In this document: piece after piece, positions 29,199 to 36,821 of the stretch
How the letters are laid out: each line of letters opens with the position of its first letter
Position numbering within the stretch: position 1 is the stretch's first letter
Assembly: GCF_900106045.1 (NCBI RefSeq)
Contig: NZ_LT629802.1
Span: 2,418,001 to 2,482,000, forward strand
Reading direction: 5' to 3'
Source of the DNA: Pseudomonas mucidolens
Lineage (GTDB): Bacteria > Pseudomonadota > Gammaproteobacteria > Pseudomonadales > Pseudomonadaceae
Length of the DNA stretch: 64,000 bases
Position numbers and translations under genes: made by a program
The notes under the pieces: model-generated
Seen by the model: the letters and a program-made list of their open reading frames with translations, nothing else
Database searches by the model: none
What the model was told of the DNA's origin: nothing

Positions 29199-30212
29199 AT
29201 GGCACGCGGCGGCATCAACAAAGCAGTGGTTCAGACAGCCCGCCTGGCGATCATCGCCCGCGGCGAAAACCCCAGCATCGACGCGGTGCGCATTGAAATG
29301 GGTAATACCGGCTCGAAAACCACGATTCATCGCTACCTGAAGGAGCTCGACGAAAACGAAGCCCGGCAGGCCATCACCCAGGCACCGATTGACGATGAAC
29401 TGGCAGAGCTAGTGGGGAAATTGGCCCAGCGCCTGAAAGACAAGGCCCAGGAACCGATTGATAACGCGCTGGCGCAATTCGAACAGCAGAAAACCGCCCT
29501 GCTCGCTCAACTGGAAGAGCTGGAACTGGCCCACACGCAACTCAAGCAGCAGTTCGAGATTCAGGCCGCTGCGCTGGAAGATGAAAGCGCCACACTACAA
29601 AGCACGCTGTCCAGCCTGCAGACCGAGCAAACCCGCAACGCCGGCCTGAGCCAGGCCTGTAGCGATTACGAGCTGCGGATCAATGACAAGGACGAGCAGA
29701 TTCGCTCACTGGAAGAGAAACACCTGCATGCGCGAGAGGCATTGGAGCACTATCGCAACGCGATCAAGGATCAGCGCGAACAGGAACAGCGACGCCATGA
29801 AGGTCAACTGCAACAGGTGCAAGCCGAACTGCGCCAGGCACAGCAGAGCGCAATGGTGCGCCAGGACGAAATTACCCAGTTACATCGCGACAACGAGCGC
29901 CTGCTGATTGAGCATCGCGTCACCGTCAAGGAACTGAGTGCATTGCAGGCGCAGCTCGGCCAGGACCGTGAAGCACAGCATCAATTGCGCGAGCAGCTCA
30001 ACCTGATCGACGCCGAGCGCAGTCTGCTGCAAGAGCGACTGCGGGTTGCCCTGCTGGAAACCCAGGCGCGCCAGGAAGCGTTGGCCGAGCACCAACAGAT
30101 CAACAAATCCCTGGAGATCGACTTGGTCAAGGCCCAGGCCAGTATGGAAGCGTTGCGCCTGGCGGCCGTCGCTGCGACACCGCCAGAAGCAACAGCCACC
30201 ACCACTACCTGA
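29199..30212 (+). CDS. KfrA-like coiled-coil DNA-binding protein
   Basis: A 337-residue protein. Residues 1-60 match the KfrA N-terminal DNA-binding domain (GGINKAVVQTARLAIIARGE, GSKTTIHRYLKEL). The rest, about residues 75-315, is one long glutamine- and glutamate-rich coiled coil, ending in a low-complexity threonine tail. KfrA proteins of plasmids bind DNA, repress their own genes and form filaments that aid partition; chromosomal relatives are little studied. Its stop codon directly abuts the convergent gor gene. The divergent partner is a tyrosine recombinase, so the two may act on the same DNA. Confidence 0.82.
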   Translation: MARGGINKAVVQTARLAIIARGENPSIDAVRIEMGNTGSKTTIHRYLKELDENEARQAITQAPIDDELAELVGKLAQRLKDKAQEPIDNALAQFEQQKTALLAQLEELELAHTQLKQQFEIQAAALEDESATLQSTLSSLQTEQTRNAGLSQACSDYELRINDKDEQIRSLEEKHLHAREALEHYRNAIKDQREQEQRRHEGQLQQVQAELRQAQQSAMVRQDEITQLHRDNERLLIEHRVTVKELSALQAQLGQDREAQHQLREQLNLIDAERSLLQERLRVALLETQARQEALAEHQQINKSLEIDLVKAQASMEALRLAAVAATPPEATATTTT

Positions 30213-31571
30213 TCAGCTCGATACGGGCGTGCGCATGGTGACGAATTCTTCGGCCGCCGTCGGGTGCACGCCGATGGTTTCATCGAAATGCTGTTTGGTC
30301 GCCCCCGCCTTGAGGGCGATCGCGAGACCCTGGACGATCTCGCCTGCATCCGGCCCAACCATGTGGCAACCCAGCACCTTGTTAGTATCGGCATCGACCA
30401 CCAGCTTCATCAGGGTCCGCTCCTGACAATCCGTGAGGGTCAACTTCATCGGGCGGAAGCGGCTTTCAAAGATCTGCACCTTATGACCATCAGCCCTGGC
30501 CTGCTCTTCGCTCAGGCCCACTGTGCCGATATTAGGCAAGCTGAACACGGCTGTCGGAATCATCGCGTAGTCAACCGGACGATACTGCTCAGGCTTGAAC
30601 AGACGACGCGCGACGGCCATGCCTTCTGCCAGGGCCACGGGCGTCAGCTGGACGCGCCCAATGACATCGCCAATCGCCAGGATCGACGACTCGGCAGTCT
30701 GGTACAGGTCATCAACCTCGACAAAACCCCGCTTATCAAGTTTGACGCCGGTGGTTTCCAGCCCCAGGTTATCGAGCATCGGACGTCGACCCGTTGCATA
30801 GAACACACAATCGGCTTCCAGCACCCGGCCATCTTTCAGCGTGGCCTTGAGGCTGCCATCAGCCTGCTTGTCGATGCGTGCAATATCTGCATTGAATTGC
30901 AGATCAAGACCGCGCTTGGTCAACTCTTCCTGCAAGTGTTTGCGCACTGCACCGTCAAATCCACGCAGGAAAAGGTCGCCGCGATACAGCAGCGAAGTCT
31001 GTGCCCCGAGACCGTGAAAAATCCCCGCGAACTCCACCGCGATGTAACCACCGCCGACCACCAGCACACGCTTGGGCAACTCTTTGAGGAAGAACGCCTC
31101 GTTGGAGCCGATAGCGTGTTCGCGGCCGGGGATTTCAGGAATCTGTGGCCAGCCGCCGGTGGCAATCAGAATATGCTGGGCGGTGAAGCGCTCGCCATTG
31201 ATTTCCACCTCGTGCGGCCCAGTCAGGCGCGCATGACCTTCGTGCAGGGTGACACCGCTGTTGAGCAGCAGATTGCGGTAAATGCCATTAAGGCGATTGA
31301 TCTCACGATCCTTGTTGGCGATCAGGGTCGGCCAATCGAAGTTGGCTTCGCCCAGGGACCAGCCAAAACCACTGGCTTGCTCGAAGTCTTCGGCAAAATG
31401 CGCGCCGTAGACCAACAGTTTTTTCGGCACGCAGCCAACGTTGACACAGGTGCCACCCAAATAGCGGCTTTCAGCCACAGCCACTCTGGCGCCAAACCCC
31501 GCCGCAAACCGCGCAGCCCGCACACCGCCGGAACCGGCGCCAATTACATACAGATCAAAATCGTAGGCCAT
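30213..31571 (-). CDS. gor: Glutathione-disulfide reductase
   Basis: A 452-residue flavoprotein that reduces GSSG with NADPH. The FAD motif [14 protein letters not shown] is at residue 10, the redox disulfide lies in [13 protein letters not shown] (about 42-47), the NADPH motif is [11 protein letters not shown], and the C-terminal active-site HPTAAEE closes the protein. ATG 31571 begins MAYDFDLY. It abuts the KfrA-like gene end to end with no room for a terminator. It belongs functionally with gloA and ahpCF nearby. Confidence 0.96.
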   Translation of the reverse strand: MAYDFDLYVIGAGSGGVRAARFAAGFGARVAVAESRYLGGTCVNVGCVPKKLLVYGAHFAEDFEQASGFGWSLGEANFDWPTLIANKDREINRLNGIYRNLLLNSGVTLHEGHARLTGPHEVEINGERFTAQHILIATGGWPQIPEIPGREHAIGSNEAFFLKELPKRVLVVGGGYIAVEFAGIFHGLGAQTSLLYRGDLFLRGFDGAVRKHLQEELTKRGLDLQFNADIARIDKQADGSLKATLKDGRVLEADCVFYATGRRPMLDNLGLETTGVKLDKRGFVEVDDLYQTAESSILAIGDVIGRVQLTPVALAEGMAVARRLFKPEQYRPVDYAMIPTAVFSLPNIGTVGLSEEQARADGHKVQIFESRFRPMKLTLTDCQERTLMKLVVDADTNKVLGCHMVGPDAGEIVQGLAIALKAGATKQHFDETIGVHPTAAEEFVTMRTPVSS

Positions 31572-31726
31572 TTCACTCTCCTCGGCAGGTCATCAGCATA
31601 CCTGCTGATACAGCTCGGGTCATACATGGGGCTGAATAACGCGAAAGCCAACCGAACAGACGGTGTGAAAACCTGGCAACCTGCGCGCAATGCAAGTAAC
31701 ACTGATTGCAGAGGGTCGGGCCGCCC

Positions 31727-31894
31727 TCACCGCTGGGCGAACCTGTCGGTGGCCTTGCTGTTTCGACGCTCCTCCAACAGGGTTCGAGGCGGGAAAAACC
31801 CTTCAAAGCTGCGCGGGGTAATCGGGTTGTTGGTCTTTTGCGTGCCAATGCGGTAGCGCATCAACCCATCGGCAATGGCGAAGGCCAGGTCCAC
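31727..31894 (-). CDS. Possible small ORF or gene remnant between galU and gor
   Basis: On the minus strand a frame starting at GTG 31894 (or ATG 31861) and ending at 31727 encodes up to 55 residues with codon use much like neighbouring genes: third positions are mostly G or C, and it contains ADGLMRYRIGTQKTNN and FEGFFPPRTLLEE. No ribosome site is convincing, and the frame stays open upstream through the galU terminator. It may be the 3' end of a decayed gene or a small protein. It occupies part of the 456-bp gap 31572-32027; the remainder shows nothing else I can name. Confidence 0.28.
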   Translation of the reverse strand: MDLAFAIADGLMRYRIGTQKTNNPITPRSFEGFFPPRTLLEERRNSKATDRFAQR

Positions 31895-31917
31895 GTCGAC
31901 TAAGTAGGCCCATAACG

Positions 31918-31953
31918 AAAAATGCTCCGTACCTTGCGATACGGAGCATTTTC
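31918..31953 (-). terminator. Terminator after galU
   Basis: A stem AATGCTCCGTA with TACGGAGCATT around about 8 nt. On the minus strand it is followed by a T run (ATTTTTCG), 75 bp after the galU stop. On the plus strand TTTTC also follows, so it may be bidirectional. Confidence 0.85.
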
Positions 31954-32027
31954 GTTGAGCGCCCGCGTGGGACTAGGTGTCACACAGCCTGCGCAGGTGG
32001 CTTTGCATTGCTGGCGGCAAACCTGAA

Positions 32028-32867
32028 TCAGTAAGCCTTGCCCGTCTTGTAGAAGTGTTCGTAGCAGAAGTTGGTTGCCTCGATGTAGCCTTCGGCACCG
32101 CCGCAGTCGAAACGACGGCCTTTGAATTTGTAGGCAATGACGCAGCCATCTTTGGCCTGCTTCATCAGGGCGTCAGTGATCTGGATTTCGCCCCCCTTGC
32201 CTGGCTCGGTTTCTTCGATCAGCTTGAAGATGTCCGGGGTCAGGATATAGCGACCAATGATCGCGAGGTTCGACGGTGCATCTTCCGGCGCCGGCTTCTC
32301 AACCATGTCGCGCACGCGAATCAAGCCATCACCGATGTCGTCACCAGCGATCACGCCGTACTTGTTGGTTTCCTGAGGATCGACCTCTTGAACCGCAACA
32401 ATCGTGCAACGGTACTTCTGGTAAAGCTTGACCATCTGGGTCAATACGCCGTCGCCTTCCAGGTTGACGCACAAGTCGTCCGCCAGCACCACTGCGAAAG
32501 GCTCGTCACCAATCAGCGGACGACCGGTCAGGATTGCGTGACCAAGGCCCTTCATTTGGGTCTGGCGAGTGTAGGAGAACGAACACTCGTCAAGCAGCTT
32601 GCGGATACCGACCAGGTACTTTTCCTTGTCGGTGCCCTTGATCTGGTTTTCCAGCTCATAGCTGATGTCGAAGTGGTCTTCCAGCGCACGCTTGCCGCGT
32701 CCGGTCACGATGGAGATTTCGTTCAGGCCGGCGTCCAGTGCTTCTTCGACGCCGTACTGGATCAGTGGCTTGTTTACCACCGGCAGCATCTCTTTGGGCA
32801 TGGCTTTAGTCGCTGGCAGGAAGCGAGTACCGTAACCGGCTGCTGGGAACAAGCATTTCTTGATCAT
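32028..32867 (-). CDS. galU: UTP-glucose-1-phosphate uridylyltransferase
   Basis: A 279-residue nucleotidyltransferase that makes UDP-glucose for lipopolysaccharide core, exopolysaccharides and trehalose. The signature FPAAGYGTRFLPATKAMPKEM is at residues 7-27, followed by VVNKPLIQYGVEEA, the metal-binding aspartate region VVLADDLC and VEKPAPEDAPS. ATG 32867 begins MIKKCLFP. It is a single-gene unit with its own terminator. Confidence 0.96.
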   Translation of the reverse strand: MIKKCLFPAAGYGTRFLPATKAMPKEMLPVVNKPLIQYGVEEALDAGLNEISIVTGRGKRALEDHFDISYELENQIKGTDKEKYLVGIRKLLDECSFSYTRQTQMKGLGHAILTGRPLIGDEPFAVVLADDLCVNLEGDGVLTQMVKLYQKYRCTIVAVQEVDPQETNKYGVIAGDDIGDGLIRVRDMVEKPAPEDAPSNLAIIGRYILTPDIFKLIEETEPGKGGEIQITDALMKQAKDGCVIAYKFKGRRFDCGGAEGYIEATNFCYEHFYKTGKAY

Positions 32868-33170
32868 ATGAGTCCTTAATAAGGGCTGTGCGTACGAAAT
32901 TCGGCGCAGTCTAATCAGGCCGCAGTCACCTTACAATGGCTCCTGCTGGCGTTGCGATGTCAACATAGAGAAAAAATGTCGTGGTTAGTTCCACTTGCAT
33001 TCAAACAAGCGTTCCAAACGCTGGCTGAAACGCCAACCCACCTTGCTTTGCAAGGCCATGTTCTTTTTAACATGCTTTATGGCCCCCGGCACTGACCTGC
33101 AACAACTTGCGCTGCCGGACTGGATTTGCCGCTATCATTGCGCACTTGAACCAGACAATGAGACAAATAG
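32868..33170. other. Intergenic region between galU and a small plus-strand gene
   Basis: 303 bp that should hold the divergent promoters of galU and of the gene at 33171. I see no coding frame with support, no clear operator and no terminator. A short inverted pair (GCGTTCCAAACGC, 33009-33021) is the only local structure noticed. Confidence 0.5.
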
Positions 33171-33353
33171 ATGTCGGAACCAAAAGGCGTTAACGGGTAC
33201 CTGATCAAACAGCAGGCGGATGGCCGGTGGAGCCTGATCAATTTCCACGGCGAGAGCGTTGCCGGAACATTCGCCACCGAGCGCGAGGCGATTGCAGTGG
33301 CCGAAGTATTTGTAGATGAAACCGGGCACGCACAGAAAAAAACCAAGCGCTAG
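33171..33353 (+). CDS. Small conserved hypothetical protein
   Basis: A 60-residue basic protein. The centre (GRWSLINFHGESVAGTFATEREAIAVAEVF) resembles small DUF2188-like folds of a beta hairpin followed by a helix. It ends in a lysine-rich tail (KKTKR). Function unknown. It is followed by a strong intrinsic terminator, which supports a real transcription unit. Confidence 0.65.
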   Translation: MSEPKGVNGYLIKQQADGRWSLINFHGESVAGTFATEREAIAVAEVFVDETGHAQKKTKR

Positions 33354-33366
33354 GCCGGACTAGACG

Positions 33367-33403
33367 CCCCGTTCGCCCACACACGGCGAACGGGGCTTTT
33401 TTG
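33367..33403 (+). terminator. Intrinsic terminator after small gene
   Basis: A perfect 11-bp stem CCCCGTTCGCC with GGCGAACGGGG around CACACAC, followed by CTTTTTTG. Confidence 0.92.
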
Positions 33404-33503
33404 TGTTTGTCTGTACCTTGATGGCCGTTCGCTATAATCTTCCCGAAACCGCCCCACGACTGTGTCAGCGCTTCCTCAACACCTCTCAACGACGACTCTA
33501 CAT

Positions 33504-33785
33504 ATGAACAAGATTCTGGCACTGATTGCGGTACTGGCACTCTCCGGCTGCACCACCACCTCCGACACCTACCTGAAAAGCGGCGAGCAAGGACTCACGA
33601 TTGATTGCTCGGGCGAGGCCAATTCCTGGGCCAGTTGCTACGAGAAAGCCGATGCGTCTTGTGCAGGCACGGGCTACCGAATCGTCGGCACCGAGGGCAC
33701 ACCGGCGCTGAAGGAAAGCGACAAGACATTGGGCGCAGATGTTGGCAACTTCAAAGGTCGCAGTGTCGTGGTGGTCTGCAAGTAA
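33504..33785 (+). CDS. Small lipoprotein
   Basis: A 93-residue predicted lipoprotein. The signal peptide MNKILALIAVLALSGC ends in a lipobox with the cysteine at residue 16. Three further cysteines (TIDCSGEA, ASCYEK, ASCAGTG) and a fourth near the C-terminus (VVVCK) suggest disulfides in the mature domain. An upstream in-frame ATG at 33462 would spoil the signal peptide. Function unknown. Confidence 0.75.
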   Translation: MNKILALIAVLALSGCTTTSDTYLKSGEQGLTIDCSGEANSWASCYEKADASCAGTGYRIVGTEGTPALKESDKTLGADVGNFKGRSVVVVCK

Positions 33786-33794
33786 CGCGGCCGA

Positions 33795-34025
33795 CTACAT
33801 GTGGATCTCTGCAAACTTGATACCTAGGCCACGAATAGTGTCGATCAAGTCGTCGAGGCGCTGGAAGGATTCGACTTCATCCTGCTCATCCACCAGGAAG
33901 AAGCTGCGCCCGGCACTTTTCTTGAAAAACACGATCCACTCCCCGGAATTGGCCGGGTTTTGAATCACATGGGTGGCAGAGATGTGTCCCTCTGCATGCC
34001 GCTCTCTGACGCGTTCGCGCTTCAT
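33795..34025 (-). CDS. Small conserved hypothetical protein
   Basis: A 76-residue soluble protein with a basic N-terminus (MKRERVRERHAEGH), a beta-rich middle (EWIVFFKKSAGRSFFLVDEQDE) and a C-terminal helix (LDDLIDTIRGLGIKFAEI). I do not recognise the family. It is convergent with the small lipoprotein gene, 9 bp away. A perfect hairpin sits just upstream of its start. Confidence 0.6.
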   Translation of the reverse strand: MKRERVRERHAEGHISATHVIQNPANSGEWIVFFKKSAGRSFFLVDEQDEVESFQRLDDLIDTIRGLGIKFAEIHM

Positions 34026-34047
34026 GGCTGATTGTCCAAAATGACAA

Positions 34048-34076
34048 TGCCGCTGAAACCCTCGGTTTCAGCGGCA
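34048..34076. terminator. Perfect 13-bp hairpin
   Basis: TGCCGCTGAAACC and GGTTTCAGCGGCA around the triloop CTC, followed on the plus strand by TTTGTTG. It lies 23 bp upstream of the minus-strand gene ending at 33795, in the place of a terminator, but no plus-strand gene precedes it. It could insulate against transcription from the minus-strand lipoprotein gene upstream, or be a leader hairpin. Confidence 0.5.
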
Positions 34077-34127
34077 TTTGTTGTGGGTAGAGCATAGTTT
34101 ACCGGATGCCTTATGGTCTTTCAGGCC

Positions 34128-34163
34128 GAAAAAACCTGGCGCTGCAACGCAGGCCAGGTTTCT
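34128..34163 (-). terminator. Terminator after the 34201 lipoprotein gene
   Basis: A stem AAACCTGGC with GCCAGGTTT around 12 nt. On the minus strand it is followed by a six-T run, 38 bp after the stop of the gene at 34201. Confidence 0.75.
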
Positions 34164-34200
34164 TGATCGGTTTGGAGGGTGTATCAGCGGGCCCGTGGGC

Positions 34201-34551
34201 TCAGCCGGAAATGCACTCTTCCCCGGCTTTTTTCACGTCGCCTGGACGAATCGGGACGTTGGACATGCTTTCATAGAGCTTGATGCTGCTGCCGCTTGAA
34301 CGGTTTTCGATTTCGAAAATGGCAGACGGGTCGGCGGAAAACTTTTGTGGCACGATCACCCGGACACCTTCCTTTTGCGGCTCGATCTGCGACGGTCGGC
34401 GGGTTGACGAGAGCTTTTGGACAACACACGCCGCGTATTCCTGCGGCTTTTTCCCGGAGATGACCGCCAGCGTTGGCGGTGTCTGTTTGATGTCTGCCAC
34501 CGAAGCACATCCACTTATTGCCAGGGCCAGAACCAATACACTCCACTTCAT
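34201..34551 (-). CDS. Small lipoprotein
   Basis: A 116-residue predicted lipoprotein with signal MKWSVLVLALAISGC (cysteine at residue 15). The mature part carries KPQEYAACVVQKL and ends EECISG. Its two further cysteines could form a disulfide. Function unknown. It is one of two small lipoproteins within 1.1 kb. Confidence 0.72.
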   Translation of the reverse strand: MKWSVLVLALAISGCASVADIKQTPPTLAVISGKKPQEYAACVVQKLSSTRRPSQIEPQKEGVRVIVPQKFSADPSAIFEIENRSSGSSIKLYESMSNVPIRPGDVKKAGEECISG

Positions 34552-34763
34552 ACAAAACCTCCGTTAAAGACCCTACGACAGCGGAGAAAGTATTTTTCTC
34601 CCTCCCGCGCAGGATTTATCCCTGATAACTTAAGAAATAACTGTTTTAAATTGTCGAAGACACCGACGACGACCCGATAATAAACGCGCCGGGACTGATA
34701 AACTCCATCTTAACCTACGTATCGTTCTGATTTTTCAGAAAAAGCCCTTCTGGAGACACCCCC

Positions 34764-35066
34764 ATGAAATTCATTCACCAGCGCGAACACCTGAACGAAG
34801 GGGACATTGTCGTCATCGAATGCTCGCAAACTTGTAATATTCGTCTGATGAGCGATGCGAATTTCCGCAGTTTCAAAAATGGTGGTCGCCACACCTATCA
34901 TGGCGGCGCGTTCGAAAAATTCCCGGCCAAGATCACCGCGCCCAGCACCGGGTTCTGGAACATCACCCTCGACGTTGTCACCCGTCGAGCCATCAGCGTC
35001 ACCCGCAAGCCAACCTTGTCTCACAAGATCCGCATCGTTCGCCGCACCCACTCCAAGCTGAACTGA
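34764..35066 (+). CDS. DUF1883 domain protein
   Basis: A 100-residue beta-rich protein with no signal peptide. The opening FIHQREHLNEGDIVVIECSQ, then NIRLMSDANFRSF, YHGGAFEKFPAKITAP and the GFWNITLDV strand are characteristic of DUF1883, a family of unknown function sometimes fused to TIR domains in other bacteria. Here it stands as a single domain with TTCTGGAG upstream. A 55-residue protein follows 31 bp later and is probably co-transcribed. Confidence 0.8.
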   Translation: MKFIHQREHLNEGDIVVIECSQTCNIRLMSDANFRSFKNGGRHTYHGGAFEKFPAKITAPSTGFWNITLDVVTRRAISVTRKPTLSHKIRIVRRTHSKLN

Positions 35067-35097
35067 TCGTTCCCCCCCGCAGCCGACAGGAAATACC

Positions 35098-35265
35098 GTG
35101 ACTCAAACCACCAAATACGTCATCAAGTACAAACTCAACGGCGAACGCCGTTTCGAATTCGCTCAGTTGCAATCGGCCAGCGTCGAAGAGGCCAAGCAAG
35201 CCCTGGCAAAAATTCACGATGCCAATGATGAAATCACTGAGATCAACGTGAGCAAGGCGTTGTAA
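35098..35265 (+). CDS. Small hypothetical protein downstream of DUF1883
   Basis: A 55-residue protein starting at GTG 35098 with AGGAAA 4-9 nt upstream. It reads MTQTTKYVIKYKLNGERR at the N-terminus and ends in EITEINVSKAL. The pattern is a beta hairpin, then a helix (VEEAKQALAKIHD), then a strand. Codon use is like that of real genes and the spacing to the DUF1883 gene is operon-like. I do not recognise the family. Confidence 0.65.
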   Translation: MTQTTKYVIKYKLNGERRFEFAQLQSASVEEAKQALAKIHDANDEITEINVSKAL

Positions 35266-35270
35266 TTCGA

Positions 35271-35289
35271 GCGCAAGCATCGGAGTGCC
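35271..35289 (+). promoter_or_regulatory. Shared motif copy 1, upstream of 2OG oxygenase/alkB
   Basis: The 18-bp string CGCAAGCATCGGAGTGCC (35272-35289) is repeated exactly upstream of ada. Here it begins 74 bp before the oxygenase start. The preceding GAGC makes AGCGCAAG, partly like the E. coli Ada box AAAGCGCA. It is a candidate Ada operator; binding is inferred. Confidence 0.5.
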
Positions 35290-35345
35290 ACACCCCAGGT
35301 GTATTTCTAGACTGCAGCTTTCCCCGTTGCTGCAGGAACTCGCCA

Positions 35346-36074
35346 ATGCTCACTTCATCCGTACACGCCTCACCGACCGAGCGCCTGGCCACTCAGGACT
35401 GGCGCGCTATCGAGCAGGCTCTCGATCAACAGGGCCATGCGCTGATGACTGGCCTGTTGGATGCCCGCGAATGCGCCGAACTGAGCGGCTATTACCCGCG
35501 ACAGGAGCTGTTTCGCTCCCGCGTGGTGATGGCCAGGCATGGCTTTGGCCGGGGCGAGTACAAATACTTGCGCTACCCGCTGCCCACCCTTGTCAGTGAA
35601 CTGCGCGAACACATTTATCCGTACCTGGTATCGCAGGCCAATCGCTGGAACGATCAGATGAAGCTGCCGGTCACCTACCCGTCCACGCATGCCGACTTTA
35701 TCGCGCGATGCCACGCCGCCGGCCAGCACCGCCCTACCCCGCTGCTATTGCAATATGGCCCTGGAGACTACAACTGCTTACACCAGGATCTTTACGGTGA
35801 ACATGCCTTCCCCCTCCAGGTCGCAATCCTTTTATCGCAGCCGGGCGAGGACTTCAGCGGCGGCGAACTGGTACTCACCGAGCAGCGCCCAAGGATGCAA
35901 TCTCGGGCCCAGGTGGTGCCCTTGAATCGGGGTGACGCGGTGATCTTTGCCGTCAATCAGCGGCCGATGCCCGGTTCGCGAGGTTTTTATCGGGTGAGCT
36001 TGCGCCACGGGGTTAGTGTTCTGCACAGTGGCAAACGTCATACCTTGGGAGTGATTTTTCACGATGCGCAGTAA
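35346..36074 (+). CDS. 2OG-Fe(II) oxygenase
   Basis: A 242-residue dioxygenase of the prolyl-hydroxylase-like group. The iron ligands are visible in NCLHQDLYG (His-x-Asp) and in the C-terminal YRVSLRHGVSVL, where a later histidine and arginine complete the site. Such enzymes hydroxylate or demethylate using 2-oxoglutarate and O2. It overlaps alkB by 11 bp and shares an upstream motif with ada. A role in alkylation damage or RNA/protein demethylation is suggested by context only. Confidence 0.82.
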   Translation: MLTSSVHASPTERLATQDWRAIEQALDQQGHALMTGLLDARECAELSGYYPRQELFRSRVVMARHGFGRGEYKYLRYPLPTLVSELREHIYPYLVSQANRWNDQMKLPVTYPSTHADFIARCHAAGQHRPTPLLLQYGPGDYNCLHQDLYGEHAFPLQVAILLSQPGEDFSGGELVLTEQRPRMQSRAQVVPLNRGDAVIFAVNQRPMPGSRGFYRVSLRHGVSVLHSGKRHTLGVIFHDAQ

Positions 36075-36744
36075 GCCGATTCCCGGACCCACCGCCGACC
36101 TGTTCGCCGAAGACTCCTCGCAGCAATCGGCGGGCAGCGAACAGATGGGCGAGCAATCCTACGTCCTCAGGGGCTACGCCCTGCCCTGGGTCGAGCGCTT
36201 GTTGCCAGAGTTACGCCACGTGCTGGCGCAATCTCCGTTTAGAAAGATGGTTACCCCAGGCGGCTTTACCATGTCGGCGGCATTGAGCAGTTGCGGCGAA
36301 CTGGGCTGGAGCACGGATCGCACCGGTTACCGCTATACGCCCCTCGACCCCGACAGCCAGCAACCCTGGCCCGTGCTGCCCGACAGCATGCGTCAACTGG
36401 CGGTAGCCGCGGCGGCTGAAGCGGGGTTCGCCCTTTTCGAGCCGGATACGTGCCTGATCAACCGCTATGTGCCAGGCGCGAAAATGTCTCTGCATCAGGA
36501 CAAGAACGAACGCGACTATGCCGCACCTGTGGTCTCGGTGTCCCTTGGGTTGCCGGCGGTGTTTCTGTTTGGCGGCCATCTGCGCACTGACAAGACGCAA
36601 AAAGTCTTGCTGCTGCATGGCGATGTAGTGGTCTGGGGCGGCGTGGACCGCTTGCGTTTTCATGGCGTGCTCCCCATAAAGGAAGGCGTGCACCCGCAAA
36701 TAGGCCCACAGCGCATCAATCTGACCTTTCGCATGGCCGGGTGA
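36064..36744 (+). CDS. alkB: AlkB DNA repair dioxygenase
   Basis: A 226-residue AlkB-family 2OG-Fe(II) dioxygenase that removes methyl groups from 1-methyladenine and 3-methylcytosine. The substrate loop GGFTMSAALSSCGELGW, iron ligands in SLHQDKNERD and in RFHGVLPI, and the two arginines of RINLTFR match E. coli AlkB. It overlaps the preceding oxygenase gene and lies 77 bp before ada, forming an alkylation-repair group. Confidence 0.93.
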   Translation: MRSKPIPGPTADLFAEDSSQQSAGSEQMGEQSYVLRGYALPWVERLLPELRHVLAQSPFRKMVTPGGFTMSAALSSCGELGWSTDRTGYRYTPLDPDSQQPWPVLPDSMRQLAVAAAAEAGFALFEPDTCLINRYVPGAKMSLHQDKNERDYAAPVVSVSLGLPAVFLFGGHLRTDKTQKVLLLHGDVVVWGGVDRLRFHGVLPIKEGVHPQIGPQRINLTFRMAG

Positions 36745-36750
36745 ATTTGA

Positions 36751-36769
36751 CCGCAAGCATCGGAGTGCC
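36751..36769 (+). promoter_or_regulatory. Shared motif copy 2, upstream of ada
   Basis: The same 18-bp string CGCAAGCATCGGAGTGCC (36752-36769) starts 70 bp before the ada ATG, almost the same distance as copy 1 from the oxygenase gene. Identical sequence and spacing in two promoters of one functional group argue for a shared operator. Confidence 0.5.
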
Positions 36770-36821
36770 GCGCATCAGCCGCCAGACTAATCTGGTCATG
36801 TTCGCCCCAGAGTAAGCAACC

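Noticed and set aside
28095..30212. Integrative element or genomic island around the tyrosine recombinase
   Set aside because: No direct-repeat att sites, tRNA gene, phage or conjugation genes were found. Flanking genes are ordinary chromosomal stress genes, so an element boundary cannot be supported.
30264..31856. 530-codon plus-strand frame opposite gor
   Set aside because: Glutathione reductase on the minus strand explains the region fully.
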